A DNA stretch of 64,000 nucleotides from Colwellia sp. Arc7-D (GTDB lineage: Bacteria; Pseudomonadota; Gammaproteobacteria; Enterobacterales; Alteromonadaceae): the NCBI RefSeq assembly GCF_003061515.1, contig NZ_CP028924.1, positions 1,736,001 to 1,800,000 of the forward strand. Reading direction: 5' to 3'. Made by a program: the position numbers and the translations under genes. The notes below the pieces were generated by a model. It was not told where the DNA came from, did no database searches, and saw only the letters and a list, made by a program, of their open reading frames with translations. Positions 15,379 to 25,000 of this stretch are shown here, one piece after another; positions within the stretch are counted from its first letter, which is position 1, and every line of letters starts with the position of its first letter.

Positions 15379-17510
15379 AGGTCAAACCCCACAGAAATAT
15401 TTTCAAACCTAAATCCTCGATCCAATACGTTTTGAATGGCACCTTTCTGCGCAAGTAATACGACTTTATCTTTGGCGCGAGTAATGGCTGTGTAAAGCCA
15501 ACTTCTTTCTACCAAGGAAAAATCCTCAACAACGACAATCGCAACATTGAATTCACTTCCTTGTGAGCTGTGACAGGTCATAGCGTAAGCATGTTGCAAC
15601 ATATATATTCCCTTGGAATTATTTTGAATTTGCTCCAACATAAGTTCTTTAGCGCCTTCGATTGAAAACGTCACATGCATGGTTTCAGGGCCTTGCCCCG
15701 TTATCGTACCAGTACTGCCATTGACTAATCCCAAATCCTTGTTATTTTGCTTATAAATGACTTTATCGCCAATGCGAAATTGGGGAGCAACTTTAATAAT
15801 TTTATGACCTTTAGATAACAAGTTATGAAGTGCGGTATTTGACTCAGAAACAGTTATTTTTCGAGCCGCTATAATGTGTGCTTCGTTATCATTATAGGTA
15901 TTCGTATAGTATTGCCGTTGTAGAAGGTTTTGTAATTCTTCAGAAGATTCATATTCAATGATTTGAACATTGTCATTGTCTTGAGGCACAATTCCTTTTT
16001 TGATTTTTTCAGCCGCATCAACAATACCGACATTGCTTCTGAAATTGATGGTCAACTCAACCCTAGGAACCACATCTGACTTTACAAGCTTATGGTATAT
16101 CAAGCCTATACCAACGGGTGCTAGCTGCGCCCAATCGCCAATAAAAACGAGACGTAACGCTCTATTCTCGAACACCGTAAGAATACGGTACATTGATTGC
16201 AAATCAACCATACTTGCCTCATCGATATGCACCACAGGTGTCTGATACCGATCTAAAAATGAATCATTTTTTTCAATTTCATTTAGCAACCCTGCGATTG
16301 TAAAAGCATCGTCCTCTGTCTGCTGTATCAAGCGTTGACTTGCTTTACCTGACAATGCAACTTGAAGGACATCATTACCAGATTGTTTAATTAAATCATT
16401 AGCGCAAAACAGAACTGACGTTTTTCCTGTGCCAGCTCCGCCACTAACGACATTAACGGCATTGGTCAAAATCATTCTAACTGCGTTTTTCTGTTCATAG
16501 CTCAGTTTATGGCCTTGCAGCACATAATTATCCAGAACATCATCGCTAATTACGATAGGTAAAATGTTATTGTTAAGCCTTTCGCGTAATTGTTGTGTGA
16601 CATAGTTTTCCATGATCGTTGTACCGGGGAGGGCAAACTTCCTATGATACAAACGCTCATTATCAGGCATATTTTTTGGACAAGATGATTCTGACACGAC
16701 AATGCGTGGGTTTTCTTTTGTTCCCGCGACCACTGCTGCTTTCAATGCATCAAACATCAGCTCAGGTGTGCCGACAAGCTTAGTTAAGGCATCAGCAAAG
16801 TCGAGTGGAGCAACTTGTGTGCTGCCTTTTTTTAATTGTCTGAATAAAATTTCTTCTACCGCACAGATCAGTCTGCGACTATCATTTTTTGGAATCTTCA
16901 TTGAAGTAGCAAATCGCTCTGCTAGTGCAAAGGTTGAGAAAGCCCAAACTCTATAGGGATCATCTTGTAGTTTCTTTACGGTATCTTCACCATAAAAGCT
17001 ATATGCTTTTTTAGCCACTTGCCTCAACCGCTTCCGTGAAGAGACTGGGGTATTTTGTAACACCGAATCCATAAATTCGAGCAACTGAACTTTACCTGAT
17101 TGTTTACGCCAATTATTGCAAATTACTGTTGCAACTGATCTTGAAATTCTAGGTATAGAGGACAGTACATCAATATTATCAGACTCTATTAAAATGAGTA
17201 GTTCATCAGGAAAATGACTCATCAGGCGCTTAGCAATTGCAGGACCAATTCCAACACCTGTCATTAAAAAATTGGCAAGTAGTTCATGGGTCACTGGAGT
17301 ACAATCAATCTCATCGGCATGTATTTGTTCCCCCCAAATGGCATGTTTTATCAGTCTTCCTCGTACATGGATATGTTCATTTTTTTCAACGTACAAATTA
17401 GCATTTGTAATTACCACTTGAATCGAATCTTGCTTGGTATTCAACACAATGACTTGCTTATTTTTATATTCAAAAACAATCTTGCTGACCGTACCTGTTG
17501 AACTTTTCAT
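15375..17510 (-). CDS. RecD2-like SF1B DNA helicase
   Basis: A 711-residue helicase related to RecD2/TraA. An OB-like N-terminus (1-70) and a helix-hairpin-helix (82-100, TGVGIGPAIAKRL) precede the motor. Walker A GGAGTGKTS is at 357-365, motif II DEASM at 430-434, motif III GDWAQLAPV at 458-466, NFRS at 489-492, TCHSSQGSE at 645-653 and motif VI YTAITRAKDKV at 673-683. SF1B enzymes move 5' to 3' on single strands. Its place between recombinase genes (1-4 bp overlaps on both sides) suggests it processes excised or transferred island DNA. It replaces neither RecBCD nor a relaxase; no relaxase domain is visible. Confidence 0.9.
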   Translation of the reverse strand: MKSSTGTVSKIVFEYKNKQVIVLNTKQDSIQVVITNANLYVEKNEHIHVRGRLIKHAIWGEQIHADEIDCTPVTHELLANFLMTGVGIGPAIAKRLMSHFPDELLILIESDNIDVLSSIPRISRSVATVICNNWRKQSGKVQLLEFMDSVLQNTPVSSRKRLRQVAKKAYSFYGEDTVKKLQDDPYRVWAFSTFALAERFATSMKIPKNDSRRLICAVEEILFRQLKKGSTQVAPLDFADALTKLVGTPELMFDALKAAVVAGTKENPRIVVSESSCPKNMPDNERLYHRKFALPGTTIMENYVTQQLRERLNNNILPIVISDDVLDNYVLQGHKLSYEQKNAVRMILTNAVNVVSGGAGTGKTSVLFCANDLIKQSGNDVLQVALSGKASQRLIQQTEDDAFTIAGLLNEIEKNDSFLDRYQTPVVHIDEASMVDLQSMYRILTVFENRALRLVFIGDWAQLAPVGIGLIYHKLVKSDVVPRVELTINFRSNVGIVDAAEKIKKGIVPQDNDNVQIIEYESSEELQNLLQRQYYTNTYNDNEAHIIAARKITVSESNTALHNLLSKGHKIIKVAPQFRIGDKVIYKQNNKDLGLVNGSTGTITGQGPETMHVTFSIEGAKELMLEQIQNNSKGIYMLQHAYAMTCHSSQGSEFNVAIVVVEDFSLVERSWLYTAITRAKDKVVLLAQKGAIQNVLDRGFRFENISVGFDL

Positions 17511-18274
17511 TAGCGAATACTCTCGGCTTTAATTGCATCACGACCAGCACCCAACGACTCTTTCTTTTTATATTTCAATTGCTCAATTTCTTTTTCAAGA
17601 TCAAGTCGAGTTTCTCGTTCTTCAACCAGTTGTTCTTTGCTTTCTTTTAGCTCTTTGCGTAGTCGAGAAATAACTTTTGATTCCATGGTGTCGGACATTT
17701 CATCTGTAGCAGAAGTACTCGAATAATCGAGGGTTTGCAACTCTTTGTTCACCATCTTTACATCAATAATAGCGCATAATTCTTTCACTTCTTTTTGTGA
17801 CATGGGCGCACCAGGATATTTCACCTCGTCTAGTGGCGTATCGATGAAATATGCCCAAATAGCGCGTCTGTAAAGGTTTCCCCTTAAATGCATTGGCCAC
17901 TTGTAATCAGGTTCAGCAAGTCGTGCGTGAAGAAAATCAATGAGCGCCTTAGTATTTTCATCCTTTTCTTGAGTGCGATTTTTTTCAGCTAGTATAATAT
18001 GACCTTTTTGTCTTAATTTGTCTTGAAAGGGCCTCACTTCATCCATAAATGACTGACGAATATTGGTATCTTTTATCTCATAGCCGACTAGTTTGGCAAG
18101 CTCATTTAAATCAACTTTAGTCCGTTTTTCGTTCAATATTTTTGCAATAATTTCTATGGGCTGTTCTATGAGATCTTCAAAGATTTCTTTGATCACTATT
18201 CTGCGCAATACACCTTTGGATTGTCTGTTTATCGTTCCTGCTTCAAATTGTTCAATTAGCTGTTGCTTATCCAT
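17510..18274 (-). CDS. Uncharacterised helical/coiled-coil protein of the recombinase operon
   Basis: A 254-residue, predominantly helical protein. Residues 1-170 are a folded helical region with no recognised motif. Residues 190-245 form a charged coiled coil (KVISRLRKELKESKEQLVEE, then EKEIEQLK). It overlaps its neighbours by 1 and 8 bp and so is co-translated with the helicase and the PNK-like protein. It probably acts as a DNA-binding or scaffolding partner of the recombination complex, an inference from context only. Confidence 0.65.
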   Translation of the reverse strand: MDKQQLIEQFEAGTINRQSKGVLRRIVIKEIFEDLIEQPIEIIAKILNEKRTKVDLNELAKLVGYEIKDTNIRQSFMDEVRPFQDKLRQKGHIILAEKNRTQEKDENTKALIDFLHARLAEPDYKWPMHLRGNLYRRAIWAYFIDTPLDEVKYPGAPMSQKEVKELCAIIDVKMVNKELQTLDYSSTSATDEMSDTMESKVISRLRKELKESKEQLVEERETRLDLEKEIEQLKYKKKESLGAGRDAIKAESIR

Positions 18275-19298
18275 GCCTTACCACCACAATTTCATTGAAT
18301 TTCTCTTCCTTTAAATCTGGCCATTCTAACGCATTAAACTTGTCCTTAATTACTTGATCGGACATCTTTTTTCCTTGTATACGTAGGTTATTTCTCTCGA
18401 ACAAAGTATCAAGTGGAGTAAGAAAAATAACACCGCAGATATGAATATCATTAGTGCGAATATATTGATTGATGATATTGAACCATTTCATTCTTTGAAA
18501 AGTACTAAGGTTAGTCGCATCGATAACGACAGGATGGCGATCATTCCAATATGACTTTGTATTATTCCTCCAGTATGATTTTCCTGCACACCCAGGACCT
18601 ATGAGCATGTAAACTCTCATCGGCAATTCACGACACAATGCCTCATGCAAATCTTTTTCAGATCGTGCCCATGCTTTTGATCGCAAAGCTTCGTCATCGA
18701 AGCAATATCTACCGTTTTTTTCTAAATAAAGGTCTGGTGATACAAGTGCCACACTTGCAAAGTTAACTGTATTTGATGTGTTTTGCTTATTGGCCAGTAA
18801 TGCCTGATGGGATAATTCTATTAAGCCATGATCCTTATCCTTATTACGATTTTGAAGTTTAGCTATTTTCTGGTAAAGGCCAGCCACCTGCTCTCGACTA
18901 CTAATCAATTCCTTTTCAGCCTTAATTGCGCGATCTTTTTCTTTTTCTTTACGCGCTTCAGCTTTACCTAATATTGTATCTTCATGTGGCAGTTCATTGA
19001 ATTTTTTTTGAAAATCTCGAATCTCATCACTCACATCAAGGTAACGTTTCTTGGTTGCAGCATCTTTAATTAATTTCTTTTTATCAAAAAAAGATTTGTG
19101 AATATCTGCTTTTTTTAGCACCTTAGCTGCTGATGCATCGGTTTTTAAACCTGTAATTCTGGCTATCGCACTTAATTCTATAAACGCAGATTTTAAATCG
19201 GCTATCCGTACATCATGTGAACGTTTATCGTATGGACGCTTTTCTTCATCTTGGTTATCACTTAACAACATTAAAGTATCTTTCTTCTCGCTCGTCAC
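18267..19298 (-). CDS. Polynucleotide-kinase-like P-loop protein of the recombinase operon
   Basis: A 343-residue protein. Residues 1-110 are helical and basic, 110-155 form a coiled coil, and the last third is a P-loop kinase domain: Walker A IGPGCAGKSYW (234-241 core), PVVIDATN (256-263), then FERNNLRIQGKKMSDQVI and LEWPDLKEEKFNEIVVV. The DATN box and late arginine/lid pattern resemble 5'-polynucleotide kinases and zeta-type kinases. It may repair or phosphorylate DNA ends during island movement. It overlaps the 692-residue recombinase gene by 41 bp, the longest overlap in the operon. A zeta-toxin role is less likely because no antitoxin is adjacent. Confidence 0.7.
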   Translation of the reverse strand: MTSEKKDTLMLLSDNQDEEKRPYDKRSHDVRIADLKSAFIELSAIARITGLKTDASAAKVLKKADIHKSFFDKKKLIKDAATKKRYLDVSDEIRDFQKKFNELPHEDTILGKAEARKEKEKDRAIKAEKELISSREQVAGLYQKIAKLQNRNKDKDHGLIELSHQALLANKQNTSNTVNFASVALVSPDLYLEKNGRYCFDDEALRSKAWARSEKDLHEALCRELPMRVYMLIGPGCAGKSYWRNNTKSYWNDRHPVVIDATNLSTFQRMKWFNIINQYIRTNDIHICGVIFLTPLDTLFERNNLRIQGKKMSDQVIKDKFNALEWPDLKEEKFNEIVVVRHG

Positions 19299-21336
19299 TA
19301 TAAATAGTCATCAGTGGCGTGGCATACATGCTTACAAATACTTTTGCGTCTTCTTCTATGGTCGATTTTGGAACTATCACGTTACGATATTTGTAATAAA
19401 AATCAAAACTCTTGAGTAGTTCTCTCGACCATTTTTTACCCATTAATGCATCAGGACAATTGATCCCAATGCATTGAGCTGGATTCGGAAGAGTGCTCAG
19501 CGCATCTGTTATAGCTTTTTTAATCCCTGAAGATATTCGGTCCTGATTATTACTTTGTACCGCGCATGGACTATCTAATGTGTTGTTACAAGCTCGATTA
19601 CATATCACTGCCATAGGGGTAAGCAGAGCGTATGTCTCGCCATTTCTCATATCATCTAAGAATATTTGGGTTAGCCGTTCTTCTAACGTTTGAAACATTT
19701 CCATTTCTGTCAAACTTTGGTTTTTTAATCGTAATTCCTGCTCAACTTTCGCTTTCATGTGTGCCGCGCCCTTGAGTAATCTTTCACCATTGCGACCACT
19801 GACCTCACCATACGTCACTGCATGAGCCATATCTTTAGCCATATCTTCAGTTAGTTTTAGCTGAAGATCTTCGCGTCTCTTCATGACTAGCGGGTTCCTG
19901 TAAATGTACTCGTTTGGCATTAACGGGTTACTGTGCCCAAATAAGCGCTTTAAAATAAAAATTGCTGCGTTGGAGTTTTCAGCAATGTAACCAGCAAGAG
20001 TGGCACGTATACAGTGAGCGGTTGCGTCTGCATCATCTTCTGCAATAGTTTTGATTGAAAAACCATAAGTTTTAGGAAGTACTTTTAAAAGATCGTTAAA
20101 TGTACTCCCATATTGAATTTTACCCGGTTCATCATGAGTGGGATCGCTGCTATTTAATGAGTTACCTGTAACATATGTGCTGGGTGTTAATAGGAAATTA
20201 CCAACAGAGGTGTAGCGAGCGCTTTCTAGAAGCTTTACCGCTTTATAAGTTGGTTCACCAACAGGAATGACAAGACGATTTTTAGTCTTTTTAATATCAG
20301 CGACCAACCACCACATCCCTTTATAACGCTTCGATGGCTGGCAACAGCCGATACGTAAATCACGCATATCAAAATTTCGTAATCCGGTTGATAGTAATAT
20401 TATCCAGCTACAGGCACTCTTAACCAAATTGAACAAGTTAGTTATCCACTTACTTTTAATTGGGGCGTAATCACCGCTAACATTATGTTTACCGTATTCG
20501 ACTGGCAATATTAAAGAAAACATATCTTTGTGCTTTTCTACAAGGTCCCTACATAGCTTACTAGTTTTGGCTCCATGTACATTTTCAAAACTAGCTATTA
20601 ATGTATTAAAATCGTTAAAAAAAATGACTAGTTCATCATGATGATCTTCAACAATAGGTAGTGCGTTTTGAACGATGTTAGATACATTTTCAAATGGCAT
20701 AGGAGCATAAAAACTGTTTTCTTTTATTACTCCAGTGACTTCTCTTTGCTGATCTATCCAAGCGTTAACCCCTATGCCTTGCTCACTCCAAGGTAAGCTT
20801 ATTCCTGCCAAAAAAACGTCAATCCCCGCAAGATGTTTAAGATGTAAACAATTATTCAAAAAATCAAATGCGTCATTACTAATTCCGCCATTTTTTGCTA
20901 AACGCGTTTGGGCAATATTAGTTAATGCATCGGATTCCATTGCAGAGAACAGTAGGAATGGTTGATTACGCTCAGCACACATAATGTTATCCCATTGCCC
21001 CGAATTAACTATCTGGAGGACAAAAGACTTCAACCTTCTGCAAACCGTATTGACTGCATAACCATAGACCACCAAAAGTTGATAGCACACGACACGGCAA
21101 AGCAGCATTAGGGGGTAGTGAGCTTTGTTGGGAAATAACCTATTAAAATCTATTAATTGAACCTTACCTCTATTAACCATGAGCCAAATAGGATCAAGAA
21201 ACAGCCCATCGTGAATAACTTTAGACATATCAATTGATTCATACTTAGACTCCAGCTCATCAAGGAGGTCCCATTGCTTTTTACCTATATCATATGGAGA
21301 TTCTTGATTATTTAAAATTTTAATTTTAGTTAACAT
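19258..21336 (-). CDS. Large tyrosine recombinase, 692 residues
   Basis: A large recombinase with all catalytic positions: Arg320 (LLSTGLRNFDMRDLR), Lys in DIKKTKNRLVIPV (about 349-352), His441 and Arg444 (AHCIRATLAGYI), His468 (LFGHSNPLMPNEYIYRNP) and Tyr477. The N-terminal 300 residues are much longer than in phage integrases, and a C-terminal tail of about 200 residues contains two cysteine groups (CNRACNN...PC and QCIGINC). The size and the pairing with other recombinases recall Tn554-type and gamma-mobile-trio elements. It lies 10 bp after the 676-residue gene. Confidence 0.85.
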   Translation of the reverse strand: MLTKIKILNNQESPYDIGKKQWDLLDELESKYESIDMSKVIHDGLFLDPIWLMVNRGKVQLIDFNRLFPNKAHYPLMLLCRVVCYQLLVVYGYAVNTVCRRLKSFVLQIVNSGQWDNIMCAERNQPFLLFSAMESDALTNIAQTRLAKNGGISNDAFDFLNNCLHLKHLAGIDVFLAGISLPWSEQGIGVNAWIDQQREVTGVIKENSFYAPMPFENVSNIVQNALPIVEDHHDELVIFFNDFNTLIASFENVHGAKTSKLCRDLVEKHKDMFSLILPVEYGKHNVSGDYAPIKSKWITNLFNLVKSACSWIILLSTGLRNFDMRDLRIGCCQPSKRYKGMWWLVADIKKTKNRLVIPVGEPTYKAVKLLESARYTSVGNFLLTPSTYVTGNSLNSSDPTHDEPGKIQYGSTFNDLLKVLPKTYGFSIKTIAEDDADATAHCIRATLAGYIAENSNAAIFILKRLFGHSNPLMPNEYIYRNPLVMKRREDLQLKLTEDMAKDMAHAVTYGEVSGRNGERLLKGAAHMKAKVEQELRLKNQSLTEMEMFQTLEERLTQIFLDDMRNGETYALLTPMAVICNRACNNTLDSPCAVQSNNQDRISSGIKKAITDALSTLPNPAQCIGINCPDALMGKKWSRELLKSFDFYYKYRNVIVPKSTIEEDAKVFVSMYATPLMTIYSDEREERYFNVVK

Positions 21337-21346
21337 TTCAAACCTC

Positions 21347-23377
21347 TTATTGGAATTGTATTATGGCTGGAAGCAATGGAATACCATCTTTCATTGCTTT
21401 AGTTGCTTCATAATAGGCATGTTCAACAACTTCAATGCCTCGACCATGTTCATCGCCAAACCTATTTATGGTATCCAAAGCAATTTGTCGCCTATCCTCA
21501 AGTAAGTCACTGAATATCAATGGGTTTTTAATAGCCATTTCATTGTACTGCATGATACGGTAACAAATACTAGGTAAGTGCGCAGCGTAGACTTCGGAAC
21601 GCTCACAACCGAGACACATGTCGTACTTTTTACATCTTTCAGCAATGGGAATATTATGCGTGGGGCGTGTATCATCTGTGCAGTCACACAAATAGACCTC
21701 TTTATTTGTTGTGGAACGCTCAGTGTCTTCGCAGACTTTACCTCGAAAGGCCATTGCCTTTTTAAGCATGTTGGTTGTCAGGGCAATAGTAGCAGCATTA
21801 ATAACCTGATTTCCCATGCCCGTTTTCATGAGATAAGAAAATAAGGTGGTATCAAATTTTTCATGATTGAGTGCTTCACGTAACTTATTAATTAAATCTT
21901 CAATGCTTTTAACATCGTCAATTAATTCGAGTAGTAAGTGACCAGCAAAAGTTTTACGGAGTCTACTTGTTTGAATGCTAGTTAGTGGCATATCATCATC
22001 ATCGAGTATTTCAAATGAAGCGCAGAATCTGTTATAGAACTTTCCAATTGCATTTATATCGATTGTAAAGAAATTATCTCTTCCAGGGTCATTTACTATG
22101 TCATCATAAAGTTTCATGTATTCAAAAATAGGGGAGTTGATCGGAATACGCATTGGTATCGGTTTGCTGCTAGTTACACCTCTACTCTTATAACCAACTA
22201 CTCGAATTTCTTTTTGTGCTGCGGGTGTTGCTTCATCCACTCCAAGGTTTACGTCAAAATTTTCATACCAAGATTTATTTCTGTAGTTTCGTTTAATACT
22301 TACAATTGATTCTTGATTATTTCCTGTCGAAATCATCATGTAAAGTGCTAAGATAACAGCCATATTATCAGTCTTAAAAGATAGGTAATTGTTATATTTA
22401 GGGAGCTTTGATTTTGCATGACAGCTCCACATTTTGTCAGCCAGATATTTCGAATAGTTAGTAAAAAGACTCAATCCACCTAGCTCTATATAATCGTCCC
22501 TTTCTGCGACCTTTCGTATTAGATCACTTTGAGAGCATCTATGCTTGATCTTAGCTCCAGCTCGCTCTTGTTTTACTTCAAGTAAAAAATTTAAGAATAG
22601 CTTGTCATGTCCATCCTTGCCGCTCGTTAATAAACCTTTTAATATTGTGTCCTTCGATGAATACCTCTCTATATAATTTTCACCCAGACTCTCTTTAGTC
22701 GTTCTTAACATCAGTTCATAGCGCTTCTTCCAAATTTCCAGCTCATAAAAACAGCACGCCAACATCTGCATCATGACTCGATCAGAATAGTCTTTTTCGT
22801 CAAATAGAGTATCAAAGTCAAGCTCTTGAATAGGAGTTTGTTCCTGTCCAGAAAATCTTACTGATAAAAAATAAAACGATTTAGTTAAGGGATGAAGTGT
22901 TAATATTGTAAGAAAATGTTTTCTTGCATTCGTATTAATAACACTTGAAGAACTATGGATAAAGCCCACATACATAGAGAAAGTGATCTCTTCAAACGTG
23001 GCTGGAATTTTTTCTAGCTGAGCAAGATATTTAAATAAAGCTTCACATTGAGAATTAATATATTTTGGTGTTCTTGGTTTGTTAATATTGAAATGCTCAA
23101 TTAATAACCGACAAAATGTTTCGGCTATTTCAAGGCCGACAATTATTTTACCATCACTGAAAATCTTAAATGTATTATCCCTAAGACCAATATTTATTCG
23201 ACCTGAAATATTTTCAGATCTTGATTTTTTAGGTTCGAAAAAAAAACGAAAGTGTGCACATGTATAATAACGTTTATAGTCGGGTAATCCATCACCACCT
23301 TTTATTGCTAGCTGAGTTACATTAGGGACATGCAAAGCTGATGTTACTGTTACCCTGTCCTTTTTTTTCTTAGCCAT
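21347..23377 (-). CDS. Large tyrosine-recombinase-like protein with degenerate catalytic site
   Basis: A 676-residue protein and the first gene of the operon. The recombinase fold is recognised from ALYMMISTGNNQESIVSIKR (343-362), where the box I Arg is replaced by Asn353; TSRLRKTFAGHLL (470-482), where the box II His is Ser471 but Arg474 remains; and EALNHEKFDTTLFSYL (His505, Tyr515, one residue late). A cysteine cluster (C564, C566, C582, C588, C591, C605) could bind zinc. It may be a catalytically weak or structural partner that directs the other two recombinases. Confidence 0.75.
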   Translation of the reverse strand: MAKKKKDRVTVTSALHVPNVTQLAIKGGDGLPDYKRYYTCAHFRFFFEPKKSRSENISGRINIGLRDNTFKIFSDGKIIVGLEIAETFCRLLIEHFNINKPRTPKYINSQCEALFKYLAQLEKIPATFEEITFSMYVGFIHSSSSVINTNARKHFLTILTLHPLTKSFYFLSVRFSGQEQTPIQELDFDTLFDEKDYSDRVMMQMLACCFYELEIWKKRYELMLRTTKESLGENYIERYSSKDTILKGLLTSGKDGHDKLFLNFLLEVKQERAGAKIKHRCSQSDLIRKVAERDDYIELGGLSLFTNYSKYLADKMWSCHAKSKLPKYNNYLSFKTDNMAVILALYMMISTGNNQESIVSIKRNYRNKSWYENFDVNLGVDEATPAAQKEIRVVGYKSRGVTSSKPIPMRIPINSPIFEYMKLYDDIVNDPGRDNFFTIDINAIGKFYNRFCASFEILDDDDMPLTSIQTSRLRKTFAGHLLLELIDDVKSIEDLINKLREALNHEKFDTTLFSYLMKTGMGNQVINAATIALTTNMLKKAMAFRGKVCEDTERSTTNKEVYLCDCTDDTRPTHNIPIAERCKKYDMCLGCERSEVYAAHLPSICYRIMQYNEMAIKNPLIFSDLLEDRRQIALDTINRFGDEHGRGIEVVEHAYYEATKAMKDGIPLLPAIIQFQ

Positions 23378-23502
23378 TTTGAAGATACCTTTTTAAACTA
23401 CATAATTTTACTTTTTATCTTGTTCTTCAATTCCTACTTTATATTTAACAGATTAGTTTAATTTAACCTTGTTAGCAATTACTTTTATTTATAAGGTATT
23501 GA

Positions 23503-23526
23503 TTGTTATACATATATGTATAACAA
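23503..23526. promoter_or_regulatory. 24-bp perfect palindrome upstream of the recombinase operon
   Basis: Two 12-bp arms, ttgttatacata and its complement, with no loop, centred about 137 bp upstream of the first recombinase start codon. It fits a dimeric regulator site controlling the operon, or possibly a recombinase-binding site. In the remainder of 23378-23935 I see only AT-rich sequence and no gene. Confidence 0.7.
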
Positions 23527-23935
23527 AGCTTTAAAGTTAGTGAAGGTGATATTGATGTTTTATTACGTTTTTTCAATTATTTGTGGATCTTCACGAAGGA
23601 TGATAATTCTTGAATAGTATTTTATGGGCCGTAGTAATATTGGTAAAATAATTGAAGTTCTTGCATAAAATTATTGAGGGAAGTTACAAAAAACGTCATA
23701 AAAAACAAGAAAACAATTGCAACTAAGTGCCTTGATGACATTAGCTTTTGTGAAGTCATAAACATATTAGGGACAATTTAAACCAAAATTCACAGCATGT
23801 TTGTGGGGCTGGTTTAAGCTCATACCTGCCTTTGGAATCCCATCTCATAACGCTAACTCTTGCCAGCAAGGGGAAATTTGTAATTTCTGCACTATAATTA
23901 GGATGTTTGATAAAAAAATTAAAGGAACTAATGCT

Positions 23936-24538
23936 ATGAAAAAATTAAAAACACACCTAGCTGCTTTATTTGCACTACTTATATTGAGTTATCCTGTCAC
24001 CGCTTTAGCAGAGTATTGCTTAGGATATGAAGAATCACTTCAAGTGTATTCGGATTCAATATCAAAAAGGGATGATGTTAGTTTTCTAAATAGAACCTAT
24101 ATAGGTAAAGCAACCGAGGGTAATACACTTCAGAAAATTGGTTGCAATGCAGGTCAAGGTGATAAAAGTCGGTTGACTATAGATTATCAACCAGTTCAAA
24201 ATAAACAATTTTGTCGTCTAAATGTGGCGCAATCAACAGGCAATTACAAAGAATTAAATGGTGGAGGATCTTATTTTAAAATAACACCAACACACCCTGT
24301 AGAGCATCAATATCCAGATGGAAGGAAACAGCCACCTCGATACAGAGGATACCAGTTTATAATCGATGCAAGTGGGCATTATTCTCGCTCAAAAGCTGGT
24401 CAAATATTTTTCGATAGTATCACTGTGGTTTTTGTTGACTTTGCATTGTCATATGAAGAGTTGGCGGCAGCTGGCTGTACGCTATTGCCCAGAGGAAAAG
24501 CAATTGTTTTTGATAATGGCCGAGAATATACAGAATGA
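23936..24538 (+). CDS. Secreted or periplasmic protein of unknown function
   Basis: A 200-residue protein with a Sec signal peptide (MKKLKTHLAALFALLILSYP, cleavage near TALAEY). The mature domain has four cysteines and is otherwise beta-rich. No family recognised. The ATG at 23936 is chosen because aaagga lies 9 bp upstream and it gives a clean signal peptide; an upstream in-frame extension from 23801 lacks one. It is a single gene between the recombinase operon and an integrase remnant. Confidence 0.7.
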   Translation: MKKLKTHLAALFALLILSYPVTALAEYCLGYEESLQVYSDSISKRDDVSFLNRTYIGKATEGNTLQKIGCNAGQGDKSRLTIDYQPVQNKQFCRLNVAQSTGNYKELNGGGSYFKITPTHPVEHQYPDGRKQPPRYRGYQFIIDASGHYSRSKAGQIFFDSITVVFVDFALSYEELAAAGCTLLPRGKAIVFDNGREYTE

Positions 24539-24697
24539 TAACAACTTGAAGTATTAAAGGGAAAATTACTCTTATAAATAGTAGTGCTAAAAATCAAACC
24601 GCTTGGTGTAGTCGGGTTAATGGTCACTTTTCCACTAAGTGACTGACGGCAACGGTGGCGTTGTTGCCAGATACCAGTTATGGATCTGGCACAATAC

Positions 24698-24934
24698 CTA
24701 AGAGTCGATACTCTTTGAAATCTCAAGAGCATCATCAACTTCAATCCCTAAATACCTAACAGTGCTTTCAAGCTTTCGATGACCTAGCAACAATTGGCAC
24801 GCTCGTAGATTTTTAGTTTTTTTGTATATCAATGATGGCTTCGTTCTTCTCATCGTATGAGTTCCATATTGGGTTTGATCTAAACCAATCATGGAAACCC
24901 GAACTGCGGGGTCGGGTTCTTTGAAATGTCTGCA
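24698..24934 (-). pseudogene. Tyrosine recombinase C-terminal remnant
   Basis: On the minus strand the reading frame contains TQYGTHTMRRTKPSLIYKKT, then QLLLGHRKLESTVRYLG and VDDALEISKSID. This is the last 60-70 residues of a small integrase family, with box II HTMRR and box III LGH...Y intact. Everything N-terminal to KEPDPAVRVSMIGLDQ is missing; the frame runs into the repeat copy that starts at 24937. It is a truncated remnant, not a working enzyme. Confidence 0.8.
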
Positions 24935-24936
24935 AT

Positions 24937-25000
24937 GTCGGATCACTTGTCGCTAGATAAGCTAAGGCTAATGTCAGCAATCGTATCTTTGTTAACATTA
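24937..25000 (+). repeat. Dispersed repeat family 1, copy a
   Basis: It contains gtcggatcacttgtcgctag, aaggctaatgtc and gtatctttgttaaca. A near-identical inverted copy is at 31029-31093 and a direct partial copy is at 32285-32340. It abuts the broken end of the integrase remnant. In 24539-25162 I see only this repeat, the remnant and short fragments of related repeats (near 24605-24660). Confidence 0.85.

Noticed and set aside
18267..19298. Zeta-type toxin
   Set aside because: The P-loop and DATN box are compatible, but the protein is long, lies inside a recombinase operon and has no adjacent antitoxin. The polynucleotide-kinase-like reading fits the context better.
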